Source of the DNA: Corella eumyota
Lineage: Eukaryota; Chordata; Ascidiacea; Phlebobranchia; Corellidae
NCBI GenBank assembly: GCA_963082875.1
Contig: OY720103.1
Span: forward strand, 62,001-126,000
DNA length: 64,000 nucleotides
Reading direction: 5' to 3'
Shown: positions 29,231 to 42,600 of the stretch, piece by piece
Layout of the letters: the number at the start of each line of letters is the position of its first letter
How positions within the stretch are numbered: position 1 is the stretch's first letter
The notes under the pieces: model-generated
Databases searched by the model: none
What the model saw: only the letters and a program-made list of their open reading frames with translations
Told to the model about the DNA's origin: nothing
Program-made: the position numbers and the translations under genes

Positions 29231-32105
29231 CAGGGGCGCCGACTTCTAGGGGGGCAGAGGGGCACCGCCCCCCATGTTTTTTAGGCTAAAGGGGCTTTCC
29301 CTGACTAAAAACGGAAAATACGTAATTTAAACTACCAAAAAGCGTTAATATATTAATTCCCGTTGTTTATTATTGTTTTTAAAAATTCGTGCGTAACTTA
29401 TAAATGCCATTTAAAATATCGAAAGATTAATGGAAATGCGTAATTATGCACAGCGTGAGAAGCCAAGCCGAGCAGCGGGGTTTCTGAATATAATGACCAA
29501 ACGCAATTGTCCACTTTTAAAATTTAATATAAAACTTAGTCATTTTATACCAGTATTATGCAAAGAAAGCATGTCTAAAAAACAATCTAGCAAGCGTATT
29601 GATTCTTTTTTTACACCTTTGCCAAAAAAATTGAAACAAAATGTAGTAGATTCAGAAATACAAATAGACGAGTCGCAAGATTTAATAGAAGAAACTGGTA
29701 GTACTGCACCTTCGACTTCATCAAACCTCGGTAAAAGTGTTGATCATAGAAAATTTCAAAGTAGTTGGAAAAAAGATCATCCTTGGATTTTATACGACGA
29801 GCTTCTGGATGTAGCAAAATGCGAAATATGTACGTGGGCATTTCAAACTGGGAAGGTATCTCAAAATACGAAGCGAATACTTCAGGCTAAGGGTGGCATA
29901 TGGATTACCGGGTACAGAAACTGGAAAAAGGGAAAATATGCATTTGACAAACATGCTACTAGTACATACCACAAAGATTGTCACACTTCAAAAATATTTA
30001 ACTCAGGAAAAAGCGGCACTGATTTAATTGGCAAAATGCGTTTAATCACAAACAAAACTAATGCAGAAAATAGAAAGGCGCTTGATGCAATTTTCGATGT
30101 TATTTTAAATTTAGCACGCCAAGGACAAGCATTAAGAGGCCACACAGATGAAAGTTCAAATCTTCAAGTTTTTATGAATGTTTTAAAAGGCCACAGTTCG
30201 CATGTCAAAACCTGGCTTGATAGACATTATAGGTATAAATGGATGAGCCACGACATACAAAATGAAATTTTGGAAATGTGCGCCCATGAAGTATTGCGTG
30301 TGATAGTGCAAAGGGTTAAAAATGCAAAATTCTTTAGCCTGATTGCTGATGAAACGACCGATTTGTCGTGCAAAGAACAACTTTCTATTTGTGTTCGCTA
30401 TGTGGATTCGTCCTACAACATCTACGAAGATTTTTTAGGAATGCACTGTGTCGTTAAGACCAATGCAAAATCATTGTTTATTGTAATTAAGTCCGCATTG
30501 CTCTCGTTGGGGATTGATATTCGTGATTGTAGAGGACAAGCCTATGACGGCGCAGCTAATATGAGAGGCCATTTGCGGGGTTTGCAGGCCTTGTTTAAGG
30601 AGGAAAACCCACTGGCTTCCTATGTTTATTGCGCAGGTCACCAACTTAACTTGGTAGTGCAAGATGCTTTTAACGCAAGTCATGATGGCATGAACGCATT
30701 AAATGCCTTAAATGCCACTGTAAAATTTATTAAAGGCTCGCCCAAACGACTTGCAATGTTTGAGGAATTTGTGTTGGGTAACGAAGAGCATACTTTAACA
30801 CTGCGACCCCTTTGCCCAACTCGTTGGGTTTTGCGCCTTCCTGCTGTTAATGCCTTCTTGCAAAATTATGAAGGAATACTTGATTGGCTGCATGAAGTGT
30901 CAAAAACCAACGACGCTGATATATTGACAAAAAATAAGGCCAGGTCACTACTATCGTTGTTAGAAACTTTTTCTACATATTTTATGATTCGTTTATTCCA
31001 ACGTTTACTAATTTCTTTTAATCCTGTACATGTCGTTATACAAAAAAAGGGTATTTCGATTGGAAAATGCAAGTCGTTACTGGGGAATTTGATTGATGTT
31101 ATATCTGCCGACGCTGGTTCTATCGTAAACGCAAGTGAGTTTTTTAATAGTGTCAAAGAAGCTGCAGTGTGTTTAAAAATAAATCTACCTTCTATTAGAA
31201 TAAGTCGCTGCCGATCTTCCAATGATACAACCACTGTTGAAGACTATTACAAAAAAATATATGTAGACATTTTAACTTGCGCTTCTTCTTCCCTTTTAAC
31301 TCGGTACGAAGCCGACAGTTTACAAACAGTAGAAACTATGGAAAATCTACTGTCGGGCAACTTACAAATTTCTAAAGAAGTGGAAAAAGGATTTCCTGAT
31401 TTACAATATGACGCCCTTGCTACGGAAATTACCCAATTTAAATCTTACAAAATACACAAAGGTTTGGACGATGTGGTTACACCTGAAAATTTAACAAAAT
31501 TGTTTCGTGATACTGACTCTCTTCAAGCATTTTTTCCAAACATTGCCACTATTTTAAAACTTTATTTAACTTTGCCCTGCACATCATGTGAAGCTGAACG
31601 TTCGTTTAGTACTTTGCGTAGAGTGAAAACCTATCTACGAACAACAATGACGCAAAAACGTCTTAATCATGCATGTGTTTTATCTTCACATAAAGAAATT
31701 GTGGACAAATTAAACAAAACTGAACTAATAAATGAATTTATTTCAAAAAATGACATTCGAAAAAACGCGTTTGCATGAAGCAAACCTGCTTATCGTTAAT
31801 GTGTTTTTGTTTGTTTTAAGTGTTTTTTGAGTATAAAATGTACCATTTTTTTAATTTTTTGTTGTTTTTTTAGTTTTGAAAAAATAAAAAGTAATTAGTA
31901 AAAACAGCCGAATAGAACTATATTTCTTAGCGAGTATTATACATCTGTTTTTAAAATGACGCGCATAGATTCTTGATACTTTTTTAATCTCTAATTTACA
32001 CACAAGGCTTTTTATTTCGCTATAATTCCTTTTATTTATACGCTGTCTAATGACGTCATAAAAATCCCCCGCCCCCCGTAAATTTATACGAAGTCGGCGC
32101 TTATG
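29231..32105 (+). mobile_element. hAT DNA transposon, apparently complete, 2875 bp
   Basis: Ends are CAGGGGCGCCGACTTCTAGG on the left and, inverted, CATAAGCGCCGACTTCGTA on the right. They share CA and GCGCCGACTTC. CAGGGGCG-type ends and an 8-bp target duplication are typical of hAT elements. It carries one long transposase gene on the plus strand and is present in unit 2 only. The three mismatches near the right tip could lower end recognition. The intact gene and perfect target duplication indicate a recent insertion. Confidence 0.95.
29430..31778 (+). CDS. hAT transposase (TTF-type zinc finger, DUF4371, hAT C-terminal dimerisation)
   Basis: A single uninterrupted frame of 782 codons. The first ATG is used here. 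Met48 (29571) has an A at -3 and begins MSKKQSSKRIDSFFTP, a common start for the family, so the true protein may have 735 residues. Residues about 108-190 form a TTF-type zinc finger (C131, C134, H175, H181/C184). The RNase-H fold supplies D307 (LIADETTD), D373 (GQAYDGAANM) and a glutamate in CEAERSFS (E721/E723). The hAT CxxH motif is C401-AGH404-QLNL, and the conserved TRW tryptophan is W466. The C-terminal dimerisation segment runs about 700-755 (LYLTLPCTSC, LRRVKTYLRTTM, RLNHACV). It cuts and pastes the element in the nucleus. No break is seen, so the copy could be autonomous. Domesticated relatives exist, but the flanking ends and target duplication argue for a mobile element. Confidence 0.95.
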   Translation: MEMRNYAQREKPSRAAGFLNIMTKRNCPLLKFNIKLSHFIPVLCKESMSKKQSSKRIDSFFTPLPKKLKQNVVDSEIQIDESQDLIEETGSTAPSTSSNLGKSVDHRKFQSSWKKDHPWILYDELLDVAKCEICTWAFQTGKVSQNTKRILQAKGGIWITGYRNWKKGKYAFDKHATSTYHKDCHTSKIFNSGKSGTDLIGKMRLITNKTNAENRKALDAIFDVILNLARQGQALRGHTDESSNLQVFMNVLKGHSSHVKTWLDRHYRYKWMSHDIQNEILEMCAHEVLRVIVQRVKNAKFFSLIADETTDLSCKEQLSICVRYVDSSYNIYEDFLGMHCVVKTNAKSLFIVIKSALLSLGIDIRDCRGQAYDGAANMRGHLRGLQALFKEENPLASYVYCAGHQLNLVVQDAFNASHDGMNALNALNATVKFIKGSPKRLAMFEEFVLGNEEHTLTLRPLCPTRWVLRLPAVNAFLQNYEGILDWLHEVSKTNDADILTKNKARSLLSLLETFSTYFMIRLFQRLLISFNPVHVVIQKKGISIGKCKSLLGNLIDVISADAGSIVNASEFFNSVKEAAVCLKINLPSIRISRCRSSNDTTTVEDYYKKIYVDILTCASSSLLTRYEADSLQTVETMENLLSGNLQISKEVEKGFPDLQYDALATEITQFKSYKIHKGLDDVVTPENLTKLFRDTDSLQAFFPNIATILKLYLTLPCTSCEAERSFSTLRRVKTYLRTTMTQKRLNHACVLSSHKEIVDKLNKTELINEFISKNDIRKNAFA

Positions 32106-32113
32106 AAACTAAC
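32106..32113. repeat. hAT target-site duplication, right
   Basis: AAACTAAC, the second copy of the 8-bp target duplication. The unit sequence resumes directly after it. Confidence 0.97.
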
Positions 32114-32763
32114 AAAATAAGTTTACCAACAATTATATCAAAAGTAATCCTCCAATAATTAGAAAATCTACCTTGTTTTGTTGAACAACTTTGTAATCAG
32201 TGAATATATCTCAGTAACTGCATGTGCTACAGAATGACTGAGACATTCTAGTCTTGTGCCACAGCTTGGTGAGTTAGTCAAGTTACAAACAACAGCATGG
32301 CCAGGTTGGGTGAAAAATGGGTGAACTCGTGCAGTTGAGATTTAGAAGAAATCACAATCAGCAAAAACTCGAGAATTTCGCCCAATTTCTTTGAACTAAA
32401 AAATAAGTAAATTCATCATGACGTCCCATAACTTTGGCTTAATAACGCAATGTAGATAATGTGTATCGTAGGTAATGTAAAGTCGAAACGCTGACGTCAT
32501 TACTTTGATGTAATTAATAAGCCGTAGTTACCTTTCCATGTTGTGACCTTAGAGATTGGTTTGACTTTGGAGATCCTCCGGATTGTGCAAATTTGTTGCT
32601 GTTCCGCGGGGAAGACGCACCTAAGCAAGTTTTGGCAGATCGACCTAAAATTAATCAATAGTCAAATTATTGCTATCACCGAAAATTCTACAATTACCCT
32701 AATCTTCAATATCATATACCACAACTAAATTAGAACCGATAACCCTTATACAGATGTAATGAT

Positions 32764-35700
32764 CTCACAACCAAGCACATAGACATGTGTTCATTGGAAG
32801 ACAAAGTTGTCACACCCCAGATCGGCATCAAACATGAGGTCTCGACTTTTTTTAACTTTAAAATTTTGTGTTTACATAACAATACAGGAGAAGTACCATA
32901 AGTATTCCCAAATAACTGTTGATAACTAGCAATGAGTTGTTTTAAAATATCAAATCAAAACAACTGCACTAATCATAACAGTCAGAAGAAAACTGTATAT
33001 ATATAAGTTACTATGTCAATGAATATTTACCACCAGTTGCCCTCATCAAAAAATGACATAAACCACTGCGAAGTAAAAACTGGCTTCGTCAACGTTAAAA
33101 ACTGGAATTCAAGTGTAAAAAACATGTAATAATGACCAACATGTAAAATAATAGAATATTTAATTTAAAGCAAGTACATAACCCTGTAAAACAATGAGTA
33201 CAAATAAATACAAGTTTGTAATAGTGCAATATTTCAGGTAAAAACTTAAAACTGGGTTAAGGTAACCGACAGCGTGTTGTAGCGGTAAGAACACTTGCTA
33301 CACCACTCATGAGGTCGTAGGTTCAATCCCCACTGCTCTCACGCTGTAGCGCTATTGAATAAGACGATATAAACGGTATAAACTTCTGCTGAGTCAGCAC
33401 TTAATCAGCAGCGTAATTATCGGGCCAATTATAATCTATAATATCCCAAACCGCCACAGGCAACAGGCAACTCGATACTGGGTCTGAGTAACTGATGTTA
33501 CTCTATGTTTAGGTCGCGCTTTCGACTTTCCCACATGGAAGATAAATGTGTATATACAGAAAAGAAATAAATAAACAAATACGAGTTGTCTGATTAATCA
33601 ATCTTATAGAGAACGTCCGTAAAGACGGACTTTTTTACGGATAACGGAAGTTTGTTTCCGCCGTTTTATAAAATCTCCGCAAAATTTTCTTATCCGTATA
33701 TTCTTTATCCTCGATTTAAAATAAACGTCAAAACACTACACAAAATACCCTTTTTTTTATCTAATTTCGTAAAAAAATCAATAAAAACATTTCAAGCAAC
33801 CCAAATATACGGAAACGTGCAAAATGCGCAAATAAATTAACCCGTTAAATGCATCTTTTTTAAACCTTTAAATTGTATAAACAAACACATAAACATTTTT
33901 TATCTAAATGAGTTTAGTTCACCGAGGTTAAACAAACAGATCTACATCAAATTCGAATAATAAATTCAAAAAATTCAACTTGAATTCTCATTGCCGTCAG
34001 TTGGCGCGCTGCAATGAATTCCGCCAATTTTTTGCGGAAAAAAGCGGAAAAACAAGGCAAAGAATTTTCGTCAAAAAACTTAAATCGTAACATACAAAAA
34101 TATAAAATTTTATTCATTTTCAACATAAATCACGTACCAAAAACTTGCAAAACAATTCTGTGACAACAATATATGTATTAAAAATAACAAAATTCCAAAA
34201 AACTCGATTTTAAAATTTTCGCCGACGCGAAATTTAAATCGACTGTCGCAAAAAGCTGCATAATTTTGATTAACACATTTTTAATTGAATTTCCTGTCAG
34301 GTTACTTTAAAAAATTCCTTACACGTTTTAAAAATAAATATACATGTTGTGGTATAACCGTTTTTTCCAGCAACGTCTGTTGCTATGTTCGAGGATAAAC
34401 TTAAAACCCCAATTTGCAAAAGTAGAACACCCTGCATGGGGTGCTACCTAAATATTCTAGCAAGCTGTTTGAACAATACAAGGTTACACCGAAGCGTAAT
34501 GTCCGAACATCGAAATCTAGCTTGAACTAACACATTCCATTAGAACACTCTTTCTCATACATTTTTCTTACATTTTCACACCTCAGAATTCTCTGCACAA
34601 TAAAATCTCATCTTTTCCGTTTCCGGCCGCCTTAATACAATCCAAAAAATACACATTAATCTCGATGTTTAAAATATAAACTGAATACAGCGATATTAGT
34701 TAAACCACCACATGCTACTCGAACATTGGGAAGTTATTAAAACATTTATTGGGTGCGGCAAGTCCAGCTTTGTCGTCGAGCTAACATACTTCGTGTAGTA
34801 GTCAGAACACTTTTTCCTACACTATATGAGGTCCTGGGTCGATGCCCACCACTCTCTTGCTGTAGGGTTCACAAGTAAGGCACAAAAACGACACGAACTC
34901 CTGCTAAGCCAACACTTAATCGTGGCGATCATTTAAATATTTAACTTCTTTCGAACTAAATTATAATACTATTTCTCGGAGTAATGTCTTAACTTTTCCA
35001 ACTAGAAACATAGATCTGTAATTGCACTCTTAAGAGGGTTGAAATTGCCTTACAATAATTATGCCGCATATCATTTCCAACAATAGAATTACAAATTGCT
35101 GTTTCTCTGAATTTTTATTACGAGATTAAGATAGCTTAAATAGTTGGACTTAACCAACAGACAATAATAAGTATAGCTCAACAAGACAACGAAAAACATC
35201 ACGCTACCGAACCACTTTATGTACTACAACATGAATAGTGTCTAACAAGTTTTTTTTCAAATTACCAATTGTACATGTAGACAATGACTACATTGCTTAA
35301 ATTAAACTACAAGCACATATATCATTTTGCTACATTATAAAGCACCATTTTTCGTCTAAAATATTAAAGATTAATATTCTTCCTTAGCACAGTGGTCAAA
35401 ATAACTATAATAACTTGCATGATTTTGCTAGTATATAGATTTCAACACTCAAATCTTTAAGCTATTCAACAAATCATCTTCCCATTCCTTGTTCTGACAC
35501 TAAAAACAATTACAAATACAAACTGCAATAAAGCTGATTATCAGTAGGCCTGGATAAAAGTTTTGCTACCGACAAACTAACAAAATAAGTTTACCAACAA
35601 TTATATCAAAAGTAATCCTCCAATAATTAGAAAATCTACCTTGTTTTGTTGAACAACTTTGTAATCAGTGAATATATCTCAGTAACTGCATGTGCTACAG

Positions 35701-36231
35701 AATGACTGAGACATTCTAGTCTTGTGCCACAGCTTGGTGAGTTAGTCAAGTTACAAACAACAGCATGGCCAGGTTGGGTGAAAAATGGGTGAACTCGTGC
35801 AGTTGAGATTTAGAAGAAATCACAATCAGCAAAAACTCGAGAATTTCGCCCAATTTCTTTGAACTAAAAAATAAGTAAATTCATCATGACGTCCCATAAC
35901 TTTGGCTTAATAACGCAATGTAGATAATGTGTATCGTAGGTAATGTAAAGTCGAAACGCTGACGTCATTACTTTGATGTAATTAATAAGCCGTAGTTACC
36001 TTTCCATGTTGTGACCTTAGAGATTGGTTTGACTTTGGAGATCCTCCGGATTGTGCAAATTTGTTGCTGTTCCGCGGGGAAGACGCACCTAAGCAAGTTT
36101 TGGCAGATCGACCTAAAATTAATCAATAGTCAAATTATTGCTATCACCGAAAATTCTACAATTACCCTAATCTTCAATATCATATACCACAACTAAATTA
36201 GAACCGATAACCCTTATACAGATGTAATGAT
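32764..36231. repeat. Array unit 3
   Basis: Full 3468 bp. Diagnostic variants are TATTCATT, GTCAGGTTAC and AACAAAATTCC, all shared with unit 5. Confidence 0.97.
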
Positions 36232-39200
36232 CTCACAACCAAGCACATAGACATGTGTTCATTGGAAGACAAAGTTGTCACACCCCAGATCGGCATCAAA
36301 CATGAGGTCTCGACTTTTTTTAACTTTAAAATTTTGTGTTTACATAACAATACAGGAGAAGTACCATAAGTATTCCCAAATAACTGTTGATAACTAGCAA
36401 TGAGTTGTTTTAAAATATCAAATCAAAACAACTGCACTAATCATAACAGTCAGAAGAAAACTGTATATATATAAGTTACTATGTCAATGAATATTTACCA
36501 CCAGTTGCCCTCATCAAAAAATGACATAAACCACTGCGAAGTAAAAACTGGCTTCGTCAACGTTAAAAACTGGAATTCAAGTGTAAAAAACATGTAATAA
36601 TGACCAACATGTAAAATAATAGAATATTTAATTTAAAGCAAGTACATAACCCTGTAAAACAATGAGTACAAATAAATACAAGTTTGTAATAGTGCAATAT
36701 TTCAGGTAAAAACTTAAAACTGGGTTAAGGTAACCGACAGCGTGTTGTAGCGGTAAGAACACTTGCTACACCACTCATGAGGTCGTAGGTTCAATCCCCA
36801 CTGCTCTCACGCTGTAGCGCTATTGAATAAGACGATATAAACGGTATAAACTTCTGCTGAGTCAGCACTTAATCAGCAGCGTAATTATCGGGCCAATTAT
36901 AATCTATAATATCCCAAACCGCCACAGGCAACAGGCAACTCGATACTGGGTCTGAGTAACTGATGTTACTCTATGTTTAGGTCGCGCTTTCGACTTTCCC
37001 ACATGGAAGATAAATGTGTATATACAGAAAAGAAATAAATAAACAAATACGAGTTGTCTGATTAATCAATCTTATAGAGAACGTCCGTAAAGACGGACTT
37101 TTTTACGGATAACGGAAGTTTGTTTCCGCCGTTTTATAAAATCTCCGCAAAATTTTCTTATCCGTATATTCTTTATCCTCGATTTAAAATAAACGTCAAA
37201 ACACTACACAAAATACCCTTTTTTTTATCTAATTTCGTAAAAAAATCAATAAAAACATTTCAAGCAACCCAAATATACGGAAACGTGCAAAATGCGCAAA
37301 TAAATTAACCCGTTAAATGCATCTTTTTTAAACCTTTAAATTGTATAAACAAACACATAAACATTTTTTATCTAAATGAGTTTAGTTCACCGAGGTTAAA
37401 CAAACAGATCTACATCAAATTCGAATAATAAATTCAAAAAATTCAACTTGAATTCTCATTGCCGTCAGTTGGCGCGCTGCAATGAATTCCGCCAATTTTT
37501 TGCGGAAAAAAGCGGAAAAACAAGGCAAAGAATTTTCGTCAAAAAACTTAAATCGTAACATACAAAAATATAAAATTTTATTTATTTTCAACATAAATCA
37601 CGTACCAAAAACTTGCAAAACAATTCTGTGACAACAATATATGTATTAAAAATAACAACATTCCAAAAAACTCGATTTTAAAATTTTCGCCGACGCGAAA
37701 TTTAAATCGACTGTCGCAAAAAGCTGCATAATTTTGATTAACACATTTTTAATTCAATTTCCTGTCAGATTACTTTAAAAAATTCCTTACACGTTTTAAA
37801 AATAAATATACATGTTGTGGTATAACCGTTTTTTCCAGCAACGTCTGTTGCTATGTTCGAGGATAAACTTAAAACCCCAATTTGCAAAAGTAGAACACCC
37901 TGCATGGGGTGCTACCTAAATATTCTAGCAAGCTGTTTGAACAATACAAGGTTACACCGAAGCGTAATGTCCGAACATCGAAATCTAGCTTGAACTAACA
38001 CATTCCATTAGAACACTCTTTCTCATACATTTTTCTTACATTTTCACACCTCAGAATTCTCTGCACAATAAAATCTCATCTTTTCCGTTTCCGGCCGCCT
38101 TAATACAATCCAAAAAATACACATTAATCTCGATGTTTAAAATATAAACTGAATACAGCGATATTAGTTAAACCACCACATGCTACTCGAACATTGGGAA
38201 GTTATTAAAACATTTATTGGGTGCGGCAAGTCCAGCTTTGTCGTCGAGCTAACATACTTCGTGTAGTAGTCAGAACACTTTTTCCTACACTATATGAGGT
38301 CCTGGGTCGATGCCCACCACTCTCTTGCTGTAGGGTTCACAAGTAAGGCACAAAAACGACACGAACTCCTGCTAAGCCAACACTTAATCGTGGCGATCAT
38401 TTAAATATTTAACTTCTTTCGAACTAAATTATAATACTATTTCTCGGAGTAATGTCTTAACTTTTCCAACTAGAAACATAGATCTGTAATTGCACTCTTA
38501 AGAGGGTTGAAATTGCCTTACAATAATTATGCCGCATATCATTTCCAACAATAGAATTACAAATTGCTGTTTCTCTGAATTTTTATTACGAGATTAAGAT
38601 AGCTTAAATAGTTGGACTTAACCAACAGACAATAATAAGTATAGCTCAACAAGACAACGAAAAACATCACGCTACCGAACCACTTTATGTACTACAACAT
38701 GAATAGTGTCTAACAAGTTTTTTTTCAAATTACCAATTGTACATGTAGACAATGACTACATTGCTTAAATTAAACTACAAGCACATATATCATTTTGCTA
38801 CATTATAAAGCACCATTTTTCGTCTAAAATATTAAAGATTAATATTCTTCCTTAGCACAGTGGTCAAAATAACTATAATAACTTGCATGATTTTGCTAGT
38901 ATATAGATTTCAACACTCAAATCTTTAAGCTATTCAACAAATCATCTTCCCATTCCTTGTTCTGACACTAAAAACAATTACAAATACAAACTGCAATAAA
39001 GCTGATTATCAGTAGGCCTGGATAAAAGTTTTGCTACCGACAAACTAACAAAATAAGTTTACCAACAATTATATCAAAAGTAATCCTCCAATAATTAGAA
39101 AATCTACCTTGTTTTGTTGAACAACTTTGTAATCAGTGAATATATCTCAGTAACTGCATGTGCTACAGAATGACTGAGACATTCTAGTCTTGTGCCACAG

Positions 39201-39699
39201 CTTGGTGAGTTAGTCAAGTTACAAACAACAGCATGGCCAGGTTGGGTGAAAAATGGGTGAACTCGTGCAGTTGAGATTTAGAAGAAATCACAATCAGCAA
39301 AAACTCGAGAATTTCGCCCAATTTCTTTGAACTAAAAAATAAGTAAATTCATCATGACGTCCCATAACTTTGGCTTAATAACGCAATGTAGATAATGTGT
39401 ATCGTAGGTAATGTAAAGTCGAAACGCTGACGTCATTACTTTGATGTAATTAATAAGCCGTAGTTACCTTTCCATGTTGTGACCTTAGAGATTGGTTTGA
39501 CTTTGGAGATCCTCCGGATTGTGCAAATTTGTTGCTGTTCCGCGGGGAAGACGCACCTAAGCAAGTTTTGGCAGATCGACCTAAAATTAATCAATAGTCA
39601 AATTATTGCTATCACCGAAAATTCTACAATTACCCTAATCTTCAATATCATATACCACAACTAAATTAGAACCGATAACCCTTATACAGATGTAATGAT
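36232..39699. repeat. Array unit 4
   Basis: Full 3468 bp. It shares TATTTATT and AACAACATTCC with unit 2. The private change AATTCAATTTCC is at about 37751. The hAT site is empty. Confidence 0.97.
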
Positions 39700-42600
39700 C
39701 TCACAACCAAGCACATAGACATGTGTTCATTGGAAGACAAAGTTGTCACACCCCAGATCGGCATCAAACATGAGGTCTCGACTTTTTTTAACTTTAAAAT
39801 TTTGTGTTTACATAACAATACAGGAGAAGTACCATAAGTATTCCCAAATAACTGTTGATAACTAGCAATGAGTTGTTTTAAAATATCAAATCAAAACAAC
39901 TGCACTAATCATAACAGTCAGAAGAAAACTGTATATATATAAGTTACTATGTCAATGAATATTTACCACCAGTTGCCCTCATCAAAAAATGACATAAACC
40001 ACTGCGAAGTAAAAACTGGCTTCGTCAACGTTAAAAACTGGAATTCAAGTGTAAAAAACATGTAATAATGACCAACATGTAAAATAATAGAATATTTAAT
40101 TTAAAGCAAGTACATAACCCTGTAAAACAATGAGTACAAATAAATACAAGTTTGTAATAGTGCAATATTTCAGGTAAAAACTTAAAACTGGGTTAAGGTA
40201 ACCGACAGCGTGTTGTAGCGGTAAGAACACTTGCTACACCACTCATGAGGTCGTAGGTTCAATCCCCACTGCTCTCACGCTGTAGCGCTATTGAATAAGA
40301 CGATATAAACGGTATAAACTTCTGCTGAGTCAGCACTTAATCAGCAGCGTAATTATCGGGCCAATTATAATCTATAATATCCCAAACCGCCACAGGCAAC
40401 AGGCAACTCGATACTGGGTCTGAGTAACTGATGTTACTCTATGTTTAGGTCGCGCTTTCGACTTTCCCACATGGAAGATAAATGTGTATATACAGAAAAG
40501 AAATAAATAAACAAATACGAGTTGTCTGATTAATCAATCTTATAGAGAACGTCCGTAAAGACGGACTTTTTTACGGATAACGGAAGTTTGTTTCCGCCGT
40601 TTTATAAAATCTCCGCAAAATTTTCTTATCCGTATATTCTTTATCCTCGATTTAAAATAAACGTCAAAACACTACACAAAATACCCTTTTTTTTATCTAA
40701 TTTCGTAAAAAAATCAATAAAAACATTTCAAGCAACCCAAATATACGGAAACGTGCAAAATGCGCAAATAAATTAACCCGTTAAATGCATCTTTTTTAAA
40801 CCTTTAAATTGTATAAACAAACACATAAACATTTTTTATCTAAATGAGTTTAGTTCACCGAGGTTAAACAAACAGATCTACATCAAATTCGAATAATAAA
40901 TTCAAAAAATTCAACTTGAATTCTCATTGCCGTCAGTTGGCGCGCTGCAATGAATTCCGCCAATTTTTTGCGGAAAAAAGCGGAAAAACAAGGCAAAGAA
41001 TTTTCGTCAAAAAACTTAAATCGTAACATACAAAAATATAAAATTTTATTCATTTTCAACATAAATCACGTACCAAAAACTTGCAAAACAATTCTGTGAC
41101 AACAATATATGTATTAAAAATAACAAAATTCCAAAAAACTCGATTTTAAAATTTTCGCCGACGCGAAATTTAAATCGACTGTCGCAAAAAGCTGCATAAT
41201 TTTGATTAACACATTTTTAATTGAATTTCCTGTCAGGTTACTTTAAAAAATTCCTTACACGTTTTAAAAATAAATATACATGTTGTGGTATAACCGTTTT
41301 TTCCAGCAACGTCTGTTGCTATGTTCGAGGATAAACTTAAAACCCCAATTTGCAAAAGTAGAACACCCTGCATGGGGTGCTACCTAAATATTCTAGCAAG
41401 CTGTTTGAACAATACAAGGTTACACCGAAGCGTAATGTCCGAACATCGAAATCTAGCTTGAACTAACACATTCCATTAGAACACTCTTTCTCATACATTT
41501 TTCTTACATTTTCACACCTCAGAATTCTCTGCACAATAAAATCTCATCTTTTCCGTTTCCGGCCGCCTTAATACAATCCAAAAAATACACATTAATCTCG
41601 ATGTTTAAAATATAAACTGAATACAGCGATATTAGTTAAACCACCACATGCTACTCGAACATTGGGAAGTTATTAAAACATTTATTGGGTGCGGCAAGTC
41701 CAGCTTTGTCGTCGAGCTAACATACTTCGTGTAGTAGTCAGAACACTTTTTCCTACACTATATGAGGTCCTGGGTCGATGCCCACCACTCTCTTGCTGTA
41801 GGGTTCACAAGTAAGGCACAAAAACGACACGAACTCCTGCTAAGCCAACACTTAATCGTGGCGATCATTTAAATATTTAACTTCTTTCGAACTAAATTAT
41901 AATACTATTTCTCGGAGTAATGTCTTAACTTTTCCAACTAGAAACATAGATCTGTAATTGCACTCTTAAGAGGGTTGAAATTGCCTTACAATAATTATGC
42001 CGCATATCATTTCCAACAATAGAATTACAAATTGCTGTTTCTCTGAATTTTTATTACGAGATTAAGATAGCTTAAATAGTTGGACTTAACCAACAGACAA
42101 TAATAAGTATAGCTCAACAAGACAACGAAAAACATCACGCTACCGAACCACTTTATGTACTACAACATGAATAGTGTCTAACAAGTTTTTTTTCAAATTA
42201 CCAATTGTACATGTAGACAATGACTACATTGCTTAAATTAAACTACAAGCACATATATCATTTTGCTACATTATAAAGCACCATTTTTCGTCTAAAATAT
42301 TAAAGATTAATATTCTTCCTTAGCACAGTGGTCAAAATAACTATAATAACTTGCATGATTTTGCTAGTATATAGATTTCAACACTCAAATCTTTAAGCTA
42401 TTCAACAAATCATCTTCCCATTCCTTGTTCTGACACTAAAAACAATTACAAATACAAACTGCAATAAAGCTGATTATCAGTAGGCCTGGATAAAAGTTTT
42501 GCTACCGACAAACTAACAAAATAAGTTTACCAACAATTATATCAAAAGTAATCCTCCAATAATTAGAAAATCTACCTTGTTTTGTTGAACAACTTTGTAA

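Larger units (their letters stand above)
26413..32763. repeat. Array unit 2 (carries the hAT insertion)
   Basis: Without the 2875-bp hAT and its 8-bp target duplication it is exactly 3468 bp. It shares TATTTATT and AACAACATTCC with unit 4 and lacks the GTCAGGTTAC of units 3 and 5. Confidence 0.97.
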
